Assembly: GCF_008297975.1 (NCBI RefSeq)
Contig: NZ_VLNY01000003.1
Coordinates: 310,001-374,000, forward strand
DNA length: 64,000 nucleotides
Origin: Antrihabitans cavernicola
GTDB lineage: Bacteria > Actinomycetota > Actinomycetes > Mycobacteriales > Mycobacteriaceae
Direction: 5' to 3'
The position numbers were made by a program, and so were the translations under genes. Positions 49,573-61,700 of the stretch are shown one piece after another; positions within the stretch are counted from its first letter, which is position 1, and each line of letters starts with the position of its first letter. Under the pieces are notes generated by a model. The model ran no database searches and was not told the origin of the DNA. It was given only the letters and a program-made list of their open reading frames with translations.

Positions 49573-50409
49573 ATGAACGTAGGTCTCGGCCTTCCCATCG
49601 GTGATCCGGTCGCACTGCTCGAGTGGGCCCGCCTCGCCGATGCAGGCCCGTTCAGCTCGCTCGGCCTGCTCGATCGACTGGTCTTCGACAATCCCGAACC
49701 GATGATCGCGCTCGCCGCCATCGCCGGAGCCACCTCACGAATCAGAATCCAGACCGAGGTGTTGCTTGCGCCGCTGCGTGAGACGGCACTGCTCGCGAAG
49801 CAGGCGGCAACGCTCGACCGAATGTCCAACGGCCGCTTCACTCTTGGCCTTGGTGTCGGTGGCAGAGCTGACGATCATGCTGCCGCGGGGATCGAGCTGA
49901 AGACGCGTGGGCGTCGGCTCGATCGGCAGATGGACGAGTTGCGGGCGATCTGGTCGGGGGAGTCGGGAATCGGTCCAGCCCCATATCGACCGGGCGGCCC
50001 GGAGGTGTTGTTCGGCGGGTTCGCACCGGAAGCCATCGAGCGCGTGGCCCGCTCGGGTGACGGGTTTCTCGGTGCAGGCCTGGGCCCGGCCCACATGAGC
50101 GGCAGGTTTCGCGATGTCGAAGCATCGTGGGTGCAGGCCGGGCGTGCGGGTTCACCTCGGTTGGTCGCGCAGATCAACGTGGCGTTGGGCAATTCGCGCG
50201 TGGTCGACGACGCACGGACTGCTCTAGCCGAGTACTACGCGTTCACCGGCAACGCCGCGTACATGGTCGACGGAATGTTGGTGTCGCCGAACGAAATCGG
50301 CGACGCGGTTGCCGCGTACAGCGCCATCGGTGCGGACGAGGTGATGCTGTACTGCTGGTCGGCCGACGTCGGGCAGGTCGACCGGCTCGGGGCACTACTG
50401 CCGAACTAG
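49573..50409 (+). CDS. Luciferase-like (LLM, probable F420-dependent) oxidoreductase
   Basis: The 278-residue TIM-barrel protein has the LLM pattern VGLGLPIGDPVALLEWARLAD, RIRIQTEVLLAPLRETALLAKQ, LDRMSNGRFTLGLGVGGRADD and PEVLFGGFAPEAIERVAR. In this order most such proteins use F420, though FMN cannot be excluded. Start ATG 49573 with AAGGAG 8 nt before it. It sits in the place of aroQ/aroD of mycobacteria but is unrelated to it. Under its own palindrome-containing promoter. Its TAG stop overlaps the convergent gene's stop (CTAG). Confidence 0.85.
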   Translation: MNVGLGLPIGDPVALLEWARLADAGPFSSLGLLDRLVFDNPEPMIALAAIAGATSRIRIQTEVLLAPLRETALLAKQAATLDRMSNGRFTLGLGVGGRADDHAAAGIELKTRGRRLDRQMDELRAIWSGESGIGPAPYRPGGPEVLFGGFAPEAIERVARSGDGFLGAGLGPAHMSGRFRDVEASWVQAGRAGSPRLVAQINVALGNSRVVDDARTALAEYYAFTGNAAYMVDGMLVSPNEIGDAVAAYSAIGADEVMLYCWSADVGQVDRLGALLPN

Positions 50410-51113
50410 TCCCTGCGCTCGGTCGGAGGCTGCCAGGTCTGCTGCTCGTGCCTGCCGGTCGACTCGTTGTAGTCGGTCTCTTCCGGCTCGCCGTAGTAGG
50501 TGTCGACGGACTGCGTCTCGCCCGAGTATCGGTCGCTCGCGTAGTTCTCGTCGGCATAGTTTCGGTCGGAATAGTTGTCCTCGGAGAAGTAGCCCTCGGA
50601 CGGCTGGGGGACCGGTTCGGCCGATCCGGCACCTGCGCCGACGGCGACCGGCGCCGCCTGCTGGGCCTTTTGCGCCTTCTCTGCCTTGCGGTCCTTGCGG
50701 CTGGCCAGCCAACGACCGAGCGCGACTCCGATCAGAGCGGGGATGAAGATCAGCAGAATGGTCCAGGCCGCGCCGGAGGTGAGTTCGAAGAACAACGGGT
50801 TGTCCCCGAGATCGAACTTCGGTGCCTGGTCCACGATCCAAGAGACCGCGCCGGCAACCAGACCACCGAGGACGGCGGCCTTCAGCCACAACATGGTCAG
50901 GTCGGCGCCACGCTCCGGATCGGGGTTCTTGCGGCGATCTCGCCTGCCGTCGAAGAAGCCCCACACAATGCCGAGCAGCACCATCACGGCGACCGACAGC
51001 CAACGCAACGGCGATCCGTGCAGTGGCCATTCGGAGATGGCCAGTCCCAGCACGGTCCTGATGACAACGTTTACCAACGCGAGACCGAGTCCGCGCACCA
51101 ACCATCCACTCAT
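50406..51113 (-). CDS. Four-helix membrane protein (B-4DMT / Rv2536-like)
   Basis: The 235-residue protein has four membrane helices (about 5-25, 38-52, 72-92, 108-132) followed by a basic then Tyr/Asp/Glu-rich disordered cytoplasmic tail (NYSDRNYADENYASDRYS). The helical part matches the small DMT-like family found next to pepQ in mycobacteria. Transport substrate is unknown. The tail is longer and more repetitive than expected. Ends in a shared CTAG with the convergent gene. Confidence 0.8.
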   Translation of the reverse strand: MSGWLVRGLGLALVNVVIRTVLGLAISEWPLHGSPLRWLSVAVMVLLGIVWGFFDGRRDRRKNPDPERGADLTMLWLKAAVLGGLVAGAVSWIVDQAPKFDLGDNPLFFELTSGAAWTILLIFIPALIGVALGRWLASRKDRKAEKAQKAQQAAPVAVGAGAGSAEPVPQPSEGYFSEDNYSDRNYADENYASDRYSGETQSVDTYYGEPEETDYNESTGRHEQQTWQPPTERRD

Positions 51114-51185
51114 GGGGACAGCGTAGTCATACGGGTGTCACCTTGTGTCCGAGCCCACAGACTGGTTCGGAGGTACGTTGACACG

Positions 51186-52292
51186 ATGTCTGCCGACTAT
51201 GCGAAGAGACGTCAGTCCTTGCGAGCTTTGGTCGCCGAGCAAAGCGCGGAATCAGGTGTCGATGCGCTGCTGATCACGGACCTGCTCAACATTCGCTATC
51301 TCACCGGCTTCACCGGTTCCAACGCCGCTCTGCTCGTCGATGTGTCCGATTCGCAAGCAGCCGAGGACAACACGATCATCTGCACCGATGGCCGATACCT
51401 CACCCAAGTAGCGGAGCAGGTGCCCGATCTGCGTGCCGAGATCGACAGGGCCAGCGCCAATCGGCTCCTCGAGCTCGCAGCTGGAGCGGGCACGCTCGGC
51501 TACGAGTCTCATGTGGTGACCGTGGATCAGTATCGGCGTTTTGCGGATCTGTTCGACGGAGATCTGGTTCGGACGCCCGGCCGCGTCGAAGAATTGCGGA
51601 TGGTGAAGGACGACCATGAAGTGGAGCTGCTGCGTGAAGCCTGCGCCGCGGCCGATGTCGCGCTCGCCGATCTGATCGGCGGCGGCGGTATCCGGCCCGA
51701 CCGCACCGAACGTGAAGTGGCCCGTGAGCTGGAGTTTCTGATGCTCGAGCGCGGTGCCGACGGGATTGCCTTCGAAACCATCGTCGCAACCGGAGCCAAC
51801 TCGGCGATTCCGCATCACCGGCCGACCGACGCGGTGCTGGCGGCCGGCGATTTCGTCAAGCTCGACTTCGGCGCCATGGTCGGCGGCTACCACTCGGACA
51901 TGACGAGGACCTACGTATTGGGTTCGGCCTCCGATTGGCACAGGGACGTCTACGACCTGGTCGCCCGGTCGCAGGCTGCGGGCCGGGCCGCGCTGAAACC
52001 CGGTATGCCGGTCGCCGACGTGGATGCCGCATCGCGGTCCGTCATCGAGGACGCCGGATTCGGGGACCTGTTTCTGCACGGTCTCGGGCACGGCGTCGGA
52101 CTCGAGATCCACGAAGCGCCGGGAATCGGTAAGGCCGGGACCGGTACACTTCTCTGCGGCGCGGCAGTAACCGTCGAACCAGGTGTGTATTTCTCCGGGC
52201 GCGGAGGCGTCCGGATCGAGGACACCCTCGTTGTGCGTGAGCAGGATCCGGAGCTGCTCACCCTCACAAGCAAAGACCTGACCGTCCTATGA
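51186..52292 (+). CDS. pepQ: M24-family Xaa-Pro aminopeptidase/dipeptidase PepQ
   Basis: Cytoplasmic metallopeptidase, 368 residues, with a creatinase-like N-domain (about 1-140; ALLITDLLNIRYLTGFTGSN) and the pita-bread domain with metal ligands in VKLDFGAMVGGYHSDMTRTYV, HGLGHGVGLEIHEAPG, VEPGVYF and GVRIEDTLVV. Start ATG 51186. TACGTT 6 nt before it suggests a leaderless mRNA, though GGAGG lies at 51169-51173. The gene order pepQ-efp-nusB is conserved in mycobacteria. A longer in-frame reading upstream is antisense to the membrane protein gene. Confidence 0.94.
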   Translation: MSADYAKRRQSLRALVAEQSAESGVDALLITDLLNIRYLTGFTGSNAALLVDVSDSQAAEDNTIICTDGRYLTQVAEQVPDLRAEIDRASANRLLELAAGAGTLGYESHVVTVDQYRRFADLFDGDLVRTPGRVEELRMVKDDHEVELLREACAAADVALADLIGGGGIRPDRTEREVARELEFLMLERGADGIAFETIVATGANSAIPHHRPTDAVLAAGDFVKLDFGAMVGGYHSDMTRTYVLGSASDWHRDVYDLVARSQAAGRAALKPGMPVADVDAASRSVIEDAGFGDLFLHGLGHGVGLEIHEAPGIGKAGTGTLLCGAAVTVEPGVYFSGRGGVRIEDTLVVREQDPELLTLTSKDLTVL

Positions 52293-52325
52293 CGGTGACC
52301 ATGACAAAGAGGAGAAGCGAAGCAA

Positions 52326-52889
52326 GTGGCTGACACCAGCGATTTCAAGAATGGGCTCGTCCTGAAGATCGACGGCCAGCTTCAGCAGATCACCGAGTTC
52401 CAGCACGTCAAGCCAGGTAAGGGCCCAGCCTTCGTTCGCACCAAGCTGAAGAACGTGCTCTCGGGCAAGGTGGTCGACAAGACCTTCAACGCGGGCGTCA
52501 AGGTCGAGACCGCGACGGTCGACCGTCGCGATATGACCTACCTGTACCACGACGGCAGCGACTACATCTTCATGGACGGCGACACCTACGACCAGATCTC
52601 GATCAACGAGACCACCGTCGGCGACGGCGCACGCTTCCTCCTCGAGAACATGACCGTGCAGGTCGCGACCCATGAGGGCGCGCCGCTCTACGTCGAGCTT
52701 CCGGTGACCGTGGAGCTGATCGTGCAGCACACCGATCCGGGTCTGCAGGGTGACCGCTCGACCGGCGGTACCAAGCCGGCAACGCTGGAGACCGGTGCCG
52801 AGATCAACGTTCCGCTGTTCATCAACACCGGTGACAAGCTGAAGGTGGACTCGCGTGACGGGAACTACCTCGGTCGCGTGAACTCCTGA
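52326..52889 (+). CDS. efp: Translation elongation factor P
   Basis: Relieves ribosome stalling at polyproline. Three beta-barrel domains in 187 residues. The tip loop of domain I reads KPGKGPA (Lys29-Pro30-Gly31-Lys32-Gly33-Pro34), the PGKGP form known in actinobacteria that works without lysine modification. Start GTG 52326 after GAGGAG. One base separates its stop from nusB. Many proteins in this window are proline-rich (SecD insert, MltG tail, Rv2560-like tail), plausible clients. Confidence 0.96.
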   Translation: MADTSDFKNGLVLKIDGQLQQITEFQHVKPGKGPAFVRTKLKNVLSGKVVDKTFNAGVKVETATVDRRDMTYLYHDGSDYIFMDGDTYDQISINETTVGDGARFLLENMTVQVATHEGAPLYVELPVTVELIVQHTDPGLQGDRSTGGTKPATLETGAEINVPLFINTGDKLKVDSRDGNYLGRVNS

Positions 52890-52890
52890 T

Positions 52891-53391
52891 ATGACCGACA
52901 AGGCGCACCAGAAGAAGCTCGGTGCCCGGCACAAAGCGCGTAAGCGTGCGGTTGACCTGCTGTTCGAGGCGGAGGCCCGTGACGTCGACCCGGTGAATCT
53001 GGCCGCCGAACGCGTCGAGTTGGCCGTGGCCGACGATACCGTTGCACCGGTCAATCCCTACGCCGTCACCGTCGTGCGTGGCGTTGCAGAGAATCTCGAC
53101 CGGCTCGATGGCACCATCACCTCCTACCTGCAGGATTGGACGCTCGATCGGCTGCCCGCCGTGGACCGCGCAATTCTGCGGATCGCGGTATGGGAGCTGT
53201 TCCACGGCACCGACGTGCCGCCGGTCGTTGCCGTCGACGAAGCAGTCGAGCTCGCGAAAGAACTCTCGACGGACGAGTCTCCCGCCTTCATCAACGGTGT
53301 GCTCGGACAGGTCGTCCTTGTCGCCCCCCAGGTCAGAGCCGCTGCTGCTGCCACGGCGTCCTCCGCCGACAGCAGCCCTAGTTCGGACTAG
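52891..53391 (+). CDS. nusB: Transcription antitermination factor NusB
   Basis: Helical RNA-binding factor for rRNA antitermination with NusE (S10), 166 residues. It has [42 protein letters not shown] and the ending [11 protein letters not shown], then an Ala/Ser tail. Downstream of efp with one base between. Its TAG stop is shared in CTAG with the convergent DUF429 gene. Confidence 0.95.
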   Translation: MTDKAHQKKLGARHKARKRAVDLLFEAEARDVDPVNLAAERVELAVADDTVAPVNPYAVTVVRGVAENLDRLDGTITSYLQDWTLDRLPAVDRAILRIAVWELFHGTDVPPVVAVDEAVELAKELSTDESPAFINGVLGQVVLVAPQVRAAAAATASSADSSPSSD

Positions 53392-54128
53392 CTCGAAATT
53401 CGAGGGCCCAGCAGGTCGTCGAGTGGTCCGGTCGGCACGTGGATCCAGCCTTCACGGGACGCGACATCGCGTTCGGGGCCGTCGGGTAGCGCCGTCCGAC
53501 CCAACGCAGCCGCGCGCGCAATCAGCGCGGCGATCACCGCGTCGAAGGCATCGTCCGATTCTCGCCACATACCGTCGAACTCGCCGAAGTCCAGCCACGG
53601 AGTGGCGGTGGTGAATGCGGTTACGAGGTCGTCGAAACCCCCTGCGGCCGAACCTTTGTAACCGCGGTTCTGCAGGCCCCAATGTTTCAGCGCCGCAGCG
53701 GGATACGCCTCGACTGCGACACCGTCCACTCGATCGGCAACATTCAGCGCGGCAAGAATTCCCACGCACCGCAGCGCGACATGTGCGATCCGATCGGCCG
53801 ACACACTCATCGGTACGACGCCCGATCGCTGTTGCACGACCAGGTCGGTCAGCCGCTTGGCCAACGGCCGGCGCTGGTCGCGGGTCTCCAACGGACCGGC
53901 AAGCGGTCGGTGCGCATGGTGACCGGCGACGAAGTCGACGAAGGCCTCGGGCCAACCGAACGGTGCGTCGATACCGATTCGGGTCGCGCCCGCCGCGGCC
54001 GCGACGATGTCGGAATCCGAAATCCCGGTCGCAAGTTTCACGACGCGCGCTGACTTGGTGGTCCACGTCACAACCGCCATCGCAGTCTTGGCCGGTTCCG
54101 CCGCGAGATCTACTCCCACAGTGGTCAT
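53388..54128 (-). CDS. DUF429 family protein
   Basis: The 246-residue protein of the DUF429 family has an RNase H-like N-terminal strand [21 protein letters not shown] (Asp at an actin/RNase H position), [20 protein letters not shown] and [18 protein letters not shown] near the C-terminus. The conserved acidic residues suggest nuclease or nucleotide activity, but none is established. ATG 54128 fits the family N-terminus; GTG 54134 is possible. No clear ribosome site. Divergent from the AurF-like gene. Confidence 0.78.
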   Translation of the reverse strand: MTTVGVDLAAEPAKTAMAVVTWTTKSARVVKLATGISDSDIVAAAAGATRIGIDAPFGWPEAFVDFVAGHHAHRPLAGPLETRDQRRPLAKRLTDLVVQQRSGVVPMSVSADRIAHVALRCVGILAALNVADRVDGVAVEAYPAAALKHWGLQNRGYKGSAAGGFDDLVTAFTTATPWLDFGEFDGMWRESDDAFDAVIAALIARAAALGRTALPDGPERDVASREGWIHVPTGPLDDLLGPRISS

Positions 54129-54234
54129 CGGCACGTTTGCGACGGTAGTGGCAATCTCGGACAACCGCTGCGCGAAACATATCTGAGACGTTTGGTTACG
54201 GTTAGCTGGTTGCAAGCGCCCCGCCCTGATATAC

Positions 54235-54253
54235 ATGTGAAACACGGTCACAT
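54235..54253. promoter_or_regulatory. Inverted repeat upstream of the AurF-like gene
   Basis: ATGTGA and TCACAT with a 7-bp spacer, inside a longer AT-rich partial symmetry (TATACATGTGA... TCACATACATT), 30 bp before the ATG. A likely repressor site, probably TetR-type. The AT-rich character stands out from its surroundings. Confidence 0.5.
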
Positions 54254-54283
54254 ACATTTGTATCGAGGTTGAAAGGCGCTCGG

Positions 54284-55285
54284 ATGACAACGACGACTGA
54301 ATTGCGCAACGTGGCAGGCGAGAACGAGTCCTACGTCGAGATGCTGGAGCGGCTTGCCGACGGTTCGATTCACCGGAGCTTCGATCCATACGCAGACATC
54401 GACTGGGATTCCCCCGAATTCCAGGTCGTCGAGAACGACCCGCGCTGGATACTCCCCGAGATCGATCCGCTCGGCCGCCACCCTTGGTACAAGGCATTGC
54501 CCGAAGACAAGCAGATCGCGATCGGCATGTACCGGCAGGCTAACGTCGCGAAGGTCGGCCTGCTGTTCGAGCAGGTGCTGATTCGCGGATTCATGCAGTA
54601 CCTGTCGATGCTGCCCAACGGTTCGGCCGAGTTCCGGTACGCGACGCACGAGGTCATCGAGGAGTGCAATCACACCTTGATGTTCCAAGAGGCGGTCAAC
54701 CGCATCGGTGCGAACGTGCCCGGTTTCGGCCCGATCATGCGTCGCGCAGCACCGTTCCTCGGGGTTGCCGCCTGGCCGTTTCCGAACATCTTCTTCATGG
54801 GCGTGCTCGCCGGTGAGGAACCGATCGACCACATTCAGAAGAGCTACCTGCGCAGCGATGGTGACTACCACCCGATCATCAAGGGCGTCATGCGTATTCA
54901 CGTCGCCGAAGAAGCCCGGCACATCTCGTTCGCGCACGAATTCCTTCGTCAGCATGTGCCGGAGAACGGGCCGGTAGGCCGGTTCGCGTTGTCACTGGTC
55001 TACCCGGTGGTCATGCGCATCCTTGCGGACGTGATCGTGATTCCACCCCGCGAGTTCTTCGAAGAATTCGACATCCCAACATCGGTGAAGAAGGACCTGT
55101 TCTGGAATCTGCCGGAGTCGCGCGAAACGCTGCGCGGCTACTTCGGCGATGTGCGCATGCTCGCCGATGAGCTCGGCCTCATGAATCCGGTCTCCAAGGT
55201 GCTGTGGCGGGCGCTGAAAATCGGCGGCAGGCCGTCGCGGTTCCGCAGCGAACCCGAGCGTGCACCCATCCGACTCGTCAGCTGA
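54284..55285 (+). CDS. AurF-like diiron oxygenase
   Basis: The 333-residue protein fits the AurF family of diiron enzymes (p-aminobenzoate N-oxygenase type). All metal ligands can be placed with AurF-like spacing: Glu96 (LLFEQVL), Glu127 and His130 (EVIEECNH), Glu179 (AGEEPIDH), His206, Glu210 and His213 (HVAEEARH). A functional diiron site is therefore likely. Substrate unknown; amine or fatty-acid-type oxidation is possible. ATG 54284 follows GAAAGG. It lies 15 bp before a ferredoxin/FNR gene that could supply electrons, behind a palindromic site. Confidence 0.85.
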   Translation: MTTTTELRNVAGENESYVEMLERLADGSIHRSFDPYADIDWDSPEFQVVENDPRWILPEIDPLGRHPWYKALPEDKQIAIGMYRQANVAKVGLLFEQVLIRGFMQYLSMLPNGSAEFRYATHEVIEECNHTLMFQEAVNRIGANVPGFGPIMRRAAPFLGVAAWPFPNIFFMGVLAGEEPIDHIQKSYLRSDGDYHPIIKGVMRIHVAEEARHISFAHEFLRQHVPENGPVGRFALSLVYPVVMRILADVIVIPPREFFEEFDIPTSVKKDLFWNLPESRETLRGYFGDVRMLADELGLMNPVSKVLWRALKIGGRPSRFRSEPERAPIRLVS

Positions 55286-55300
55286 CCAGGGAGAATTCCG

Positions 55301-56920
55301 ATGCCACACGTCGTAACTCAGTCGTGTTGCAGTGATGCGTCGTGCGTATACGCATGCCCGGTCAACTGCATTCACCCGACACCCGACGAACCCGATTTCC
55401 TCACCGCGGACATGCTGTACATCGATCCGGAGTCGTGCGTCGACTGCGGTGCGTGCATCTCGGCGTGTCCCGTCGACGCCATCGTGCCCGGCAGCAAGTT
55501 GGAACAGTCGCAGCAGGTGTTTCTCGACATCAACGCGGACTTCTACAAGCAGCCGCGGTCGTATCCGCTGCTGGCTCCGCTGGTGCCTGCCACCATTGCG
55601 CGACGCGATCGCGGTGCGCTGCGAGTCGCGGTGGTCGGCTCCGGCCCAGCGGCCATGTACGCGGCCGACGAGGTACTGAGGCAGTCGGGTGCCGAGGTGG
55701 ACGTGTTCGATCGCTTGCCCGCGCCGTACGGGTTGGTGCGTGCAGGTGTTGCTCCGGATCACCAGAAGACCAAACAGGTGACCGAGCTGCTGGACAAGAT
55801 CAGCCATGAGCGCGGCTTCGAGTTCTTTCTCGATGTCGAAGTCGGCAAAGACATTTCGCACCACGAGCTGCTGCAGTCCCATCACGCAGTGATCTACGCG
55901 GTCGGCGCATCGTCGGATCGCCGCCTGGAGATTCCGGGCGCGGACCTTCCCGGCGTCGGGACCGCAACCGAGTTCGTCGGCTGGTACAACGGGCATCCCG
56001 ATCACGTACATCGGAAGTTCGACCTCTCGAATGCGCGTGTGGTGATCGTCGGCAACGGCAACGTTGCTCTCGATGTTGCCCGCATCCTCGCGTCCGACCC
56101 GGACACTCTTGCGAGCACCGACATCACAGACGACGCACTCGCGGCGCTGCGGGCAAGCAAGGTGAAAGAGGTGGTGATCGTCGCGCGCCGCGGCCCCGCC
56201 GATTCCGCGTTCACCGTTCCCGAGCTGACCGGACTGCTCGCGCACGACGACTTCGATGTTGTCGTGGACCGCGTCGGCGTCGAGGCACCGGCCGGTGAGT
56301 TCTCACCTGCCGTGTCCACGAAGCTCGCGATGCTGGACGGCTTGCCCGACGCGACGGCGCCGTCGGATCGGCGCCGGATCGTCTTCCGCTATGGCTCGTC
56401 TCCCGTCGCCATGCACGGCACCGATCGCGTCGAGGCCGTCGAGTTCGACTGTGCCGGTGCCGCCGAGCGTCTCGGCTCGGGCCTCGTGCTCACCTCCATC
56501 GGCTATCACGGTGAACCGGTCCCGGATCTCCCGTTCGATGCCAGTACGGGAACGGTGCCCAATCTCGACGGTCGAGTCGTCGGTGTCGCCGGTACCTACG
56601 TCGCCGGATGGATCAAGCGCGGGCCGTCGGGCTTCATCGGTACCAACAAGAGCTGTGCACACGACACAGTGGAAAACCTGATCGCGGATTTCAACGCAGG
56701 CGAGTTGGTCGAGCCCGTCGGCAATCGATCCGATCTGCGGAAACTCCTCGCTCGTCGGGACGTGCGATTCGTCGATCGCGCGGGATGGGCACGCATCGAC
56801 GACGCAGAGCGGCGCCGGGGCGCTGCCAGCGGACGTGTTCGGGCGAAGATCACCGACAGTGCCGAAGCGGCCGCGATCGCCCGGACGTCGACGCGGGGAC
56901 GACTGGCGCTGCACAGATAG
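55301..56920 (+). CDS. fprB: Ferredoxin / ferredoxin-NADP reductase fusion (FprB type)
   Basis: The 539-residue protein has an N-terminal two-cluster ferredoxin domain (Cys9, 15, 19, 23 and Cys46, 49, 52, 56; CVDCGACISACPVDAI) and an adrenodoxin-reductase-like domain (about 105-530). That domain has FAD loop VVGSGPAAMYAADEV, NADP loop VVIVGNGNVALDVARIL, RRGPADSAFTVPEL and WIKRGPSGFIGTNKSCAHDT. This matches M. tuberculosis FprB. It passes electrons from NADPH to ferredoxin or directly to a partner. It forms a two-gene unit with the AurF-like oxygenase. Confidence 0.92.
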   Translation: MPHVVTQSCCSDASCVYACPVNCIHPTPDEPDFLTADMLYIDPESCVDCGACISACPVDAIVPGSKLEQSQQVFLDINADFYKQPRSYPLLAPLVPATIARRDRGALRVAVVGSGPAAMYAADEVLRQSGAEVDVFDRLPAPYGLVRAGVAPDHQKTKQVTELLDKISHERGFEFFLDVEVGKDISHHELLQSHHAVIYAVGASSDRRLEIPGADLPGVGTATEFVGWYNGHPDHVHRKFDLSNARVVIVGNGNVALDVARILASDPDTLASTDITDDALAALRASKVKEVVIVARRGPADSAFTVPELTGLLAHDDFDVVVDRVGVEAPAGEFSPAVSTKLAMLDGLPDATAPSDRRRIVFRYGSSPVAMHGTDRVEAVEFDCAGAAERLGSGLVLTSIGYHGEPVPDLPFDASTGTVPNLDGRVVGVAGTYVAGWIKRGPSGFIGTNKSCAHDTVENLIADFNAGELVEPVGNRSDLRKLLARRDVRFVDRAGWARIDDAERRRGAASGRVRAKITDSAEAAAIARTSTRGRLALHR

Positions 56921-56977
56921 CTTTGCGTTGCGCTGCTCACATCTAGCCGCGTGATGGATGGATCCGCGCCGGCGTGA

Positions 56978-58709
<1,732 letters not shown>

Positions 58710-58713
<4 letters not shown>

Positions 58714-60029
58714 GCGAGAAGGTCTTGATCACCGGGGTGCGCCTGTACGGCGAGGGCGAGCCGGTCGACGTACTGGTCGGCGACGGTGAGATTCTCGAGA
58801 TCGGCGATATCACCGCGGGCGAAGGTACCGACGTGATCGACGGTGCCGGTCAGGTGCTGCTGCCCGGCTTCGTGGATCTGCACACGCACCTGCGCGAGCC
58901 AGGTCGGGAAGATACCGAGACCATCGAAACCGGTTCGGCCGCAGCTGCACTCGGCGGTTACACGGCGGTATTCGCGATGGCGAACACCAGTCCGGTCGCC
59001 GATTCGGTGGTCGTCACCGATCACGTCTGGCGACGCGGGCAGGACGTCGGCATCGTCGACGTCCATCCCGTCGGAGCTGTCACCGTGGGCCTCGAGGGCA
59101 AGCAGCTCGCGGAGATGGGAACCATGGCGGCGGGCGTCGGCAACGTGCGGATGTTCTCCGACGACGGCAAGTGCGTCGACGATCCGCTGCTGATGCGCCG
59201 AGCCCTCGAATACGCCAGCTCCCTGGGCGTCCTCATCGCGCAGCATGCAGAAGAGCCACGGCTGACAGTCGGTGCTGTCGCACACGAGGGCCCCAACGCG
59301 GCGCGACTCGGCCTGGCCGGTTGGCCGCGTGCCGCGGAGGAATCGATCGTCGCACGCGACGCCTTGCTCGCGCGCGACGCGGGCACCCGCGTGCATATCT
59401 GCCACGCGTCGACCGCAGGCACTGTCGAACTGGTCAAATGGGCCAAGGGGCAGGGTATTTCGATCACCGCCGAGGTGACTCCCCACCATCTGCTGCTCGA
59501 CGATTCGCGTTTGGCCACCTACGACGCCGTCAACAAGGTCAATCCGCCGCTGCGGGAGACGTCGGACGTCGAGGCGCTTCGACAAGGCTTGGCCGACGGC
59601 ACCATCGATTGCGTCGCAACCGATCACGCCCCGCATGCCGAGCAGGACAAGTGCTGCGAGTTCGCGGCTGCACGGCCGGGCATGCTCGGGCTGGAGACCG
59701 CACTGTCGATTGTCGTGCGGACCATGGTGGAGCCCGGCCTGATCGACTGGCGCGGCGTCGCAAAGGTGATGAGCGAGCGTCCCGCCGAAATCGTGGGGCT
59801 GCCCGATCAGGGACGGCCGATCGAAGTGGGGGAGCCCGCGAACCTTGCGCTGGTCGATCCGGACGCGTCGTGGACGGTGACCGGACCGGCACTCGCCAGC
59901 ATTGCGAACAACACACCGTACGAGGCCATGACGCTGCCGGGTCGCGTCACAGCCACCCTGTTGCGTGGGCGGGTCACCGCGCGCGACGGAGTCGTGCGAT
60001 CGAAGACCGACAGCGAAATCGGAGGCTAG
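58710..60029 (+). CDS. pyrC: Dihydroorotase
   Basis: Zinc amidohydrolase closing carbamoyl-aspartate to dihydroorotate; class I type, 439 residues. Metal ligands are in [12 protein letters not shown] and CHASTAGT, with [10 protein letters not shown] and [12 protein letters not shown] near the C-terminal half; NPPLRE binds substrate. Start GTG 58710 overlaps the pyrB stop. Confidence 0.96.
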
Positions 60030-60033
60030 CGAC

Positions 60034-60546
60034 GTGGAACGAACACTGTGGGTAATCGGACTACTGGTCTTCTGGGCGTTGATGATCGGCCTGATGTACG
60101 TGGGTTGGCGACGCCGCGCGAATCGTCAGACGTATCGAATCGGCGAATTGCCTTCGGTGCCCGACGATCTGGGCGCTCAGCTGCTCGAGCCCGCCACCGG
60201 CTTGTACGTGGGTAGCACGCTGGCCCCGAGCTGGCAGGACCGGATTGCCGTCGGCGACCTGGGATTCCGCGCGACCGCCGAGATCACGAAGTTCGAGCAC
60301 GGCATCCTGCTGCAGCGCAGCGGCGCGACGACGGTCTGGATTCCACAGGAGCGCATTCGCGCGGTCCGCACGGAGCGCGGGCTTGCGGGCAAGGTGATGA
60401 CGAAGGACGGCGTTCTGGTGATCCGCTGGGAACTGCCGACGGGAACCGAGATCGATACCGGATTCCGCGGAGACGACAAGACGCTGTACCCAGCCTGGGT
60501 GGGCAGTTACGCCACCACAACCGACAAGAACGGAGATGCGTCGTGA
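60034..60546 (+). CDS. Membrane-anchored PH-like protein of the pyr operon (Rv1382-like)
   Basis: The 170-residue protein has one N-terminal helix (about 4-25; [21 protein letters not shown]) and a beta-rich cytoplasmic domain ([55 protein letters not shown]) of PH-like type. It occupies the conserved slot between pyrC and carA as in M. tuberculosis. Function unknown; the constant position hints at a link with the pathway or simply operon inheritance. GGAGG lies 8 nt before GTG 60034. Stop overlaps carA (GTGA). Confidence 0.82.
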   Translation: MERTLWVIGLLVFWALMIGLMYVGWRRRANRQTYRIGELPSVPDDLGAQLLEPATGLYVGSTLAPSWQDRIAVGDLGFRATAEITKFEHGILLQRSGATTVWIPQERIRAVRTERGLAGKVMTKDGVLVIRWELPTGTEIDTGFRGDDKTLYPAWVGSYATTTDKNGDAS

Positions 60547-61700
60547 CTGCATCCACCACGCAGGCCGCGCTGGTGCTCGAAGACGGACGGGTGTTTCGAG
60601 GCACCGGTTTCGGCGCAGTCGGCGAGACGCTCGGTGAGGCGGTCTTCTGCACCGGCATGACGGGATACCAAGAGACGCTGACGGATCCGAGCTACCACCG
60701 GCAGATCGTCGTTGCCACCGCGCCGCAGATCGGCAACACCGGATGGAACGACGAGGACAACGAGTCGGTCGGGCCCACCGGCAAGCAGTCCGAGTCGAAG
60801 ATCTGGGTTGCGGGCTATGCCGTGCGTGACCCATCGCGGCGGGTGTCGAACTGGCGCGCCACCGGCACACTGGAAGGGGAGTTGGAACGCCAGCAGGTCG
60901 TCGGGATCGCAGGCATCGACACGCGCGGACTGGTGCGGCACCTGCGCACCCGCGGTTCGATGCGAGCCGGGATCTTCTCCGGCGCCGCACTGGCCGATAT
61001 CGAGGAATTGACCGAGCGGGTACGCACCCAGCCGTCGATGCTCGGTGCCGACCTGGCCGCCGAGGTGACCGCGTCCAAGGCCTACACCATCGAACCTGCC
61101 GGGGGCGAGGCTCGTTTCACCGTCGCTGCAATCGATCTGGGCATCAAGACCAACACGCCCCGAATGTTCGCCGAGCGCGGGATTCGCGTCCATGTGCTGC
61201 CGTCGACCACCAGCTTCGACGAGGTCATGGCGCTGAAGCCGGACGGCCTGTTCCTGTCCAACGGTCCCGGTGACCCTGCGACCGCGGACGGCGCCGTGCA
61301 GCTCACCGAGGCAGCGCTCGGAAAGGGCTTGCCGCTCTTCGGTATCTGCTTCGGCAACCAGATCCTCGGGCGTGCGTTGGGCCGCAAGACCTACAAGATG
61401 AAGTTCGGTCACCGGGGCATGAACGTGCCCGTGATCGAGCACGGCACCGGTCGCATCGCCATCACCGCACAGAACCATGGGTTCGCGCTGGAAGGTGAGG
61501 CGGGCGAGGAGTTCGACACACCGTTCGGCAAGGCAGTGGTGAGCCACACCTGCGCCAACGACGGTGTCGTCGAGGGTGTTCGGCTGCTGAGCGATCGTGC
61601 CTTCTCGGTCCAGTATCACCCGGAAGCTGCTGCGGGGCCGCATGATGCGGCGTACTTGTTCGACCGGTTCACAGGATTACTCGAAGGCGAGGCGAAGTGA
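60543..61700 (+). CDS. carA: Carbamoyl-phosphate synthase small subunit
   Basis: Glutaminase subunit supplying ammonia to CarB; 385 residues. The N-terminal CPSase domain starts [20 protein letters not shown]; the class I glutamine amidotransferase domain has [16 protein letters not shown] (Cys269), and [15 protein letters not shown] carries the catalytic His and Glu. Start GTG 60543 overlaps the preceding stop. Confidence 0.96.
   Translation: MTASTTQAALVLEDGRVFRGTGFGAVGETLGEAVFCTGMTGYQETLTDPSYHRQIVVATAPQIGNTGWNDEDNESVGPTGKQSESKIWVAGYAVRDPSRRVSNWRATGTLEGELERQQVVGIAGIDTRGLVRHLRTRGSMRAGIFSGAALADIEELTERVRTQPSMLGADLAAEVTASKAYTIEPAGGEARFTVAAIDLGIKTNTPRMFAERGIRVHVLPSTTSFDEVMALKPDGLFLSNGPGDPATADGAVQLTEAALGKGLPLFGICFGNQILGRALGRKTYKMKFGHRGMNVPVIEHGTGRIAITAQNHGFALEGEAGEEFDTPFGKAVVSHTCANDGVVEGVRLLSDRAFSVQYHPEAAAGPHDAAYLFDRFTGLLEGEAK

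Noticed and set aside
50127-51185. Long upstream extension of the pepQ frame
   Set aside because: It is antisense to the B-4DMT membrane gene and out of frame with the oxidoreductase; PepQ homologues begin near ATG 51186.
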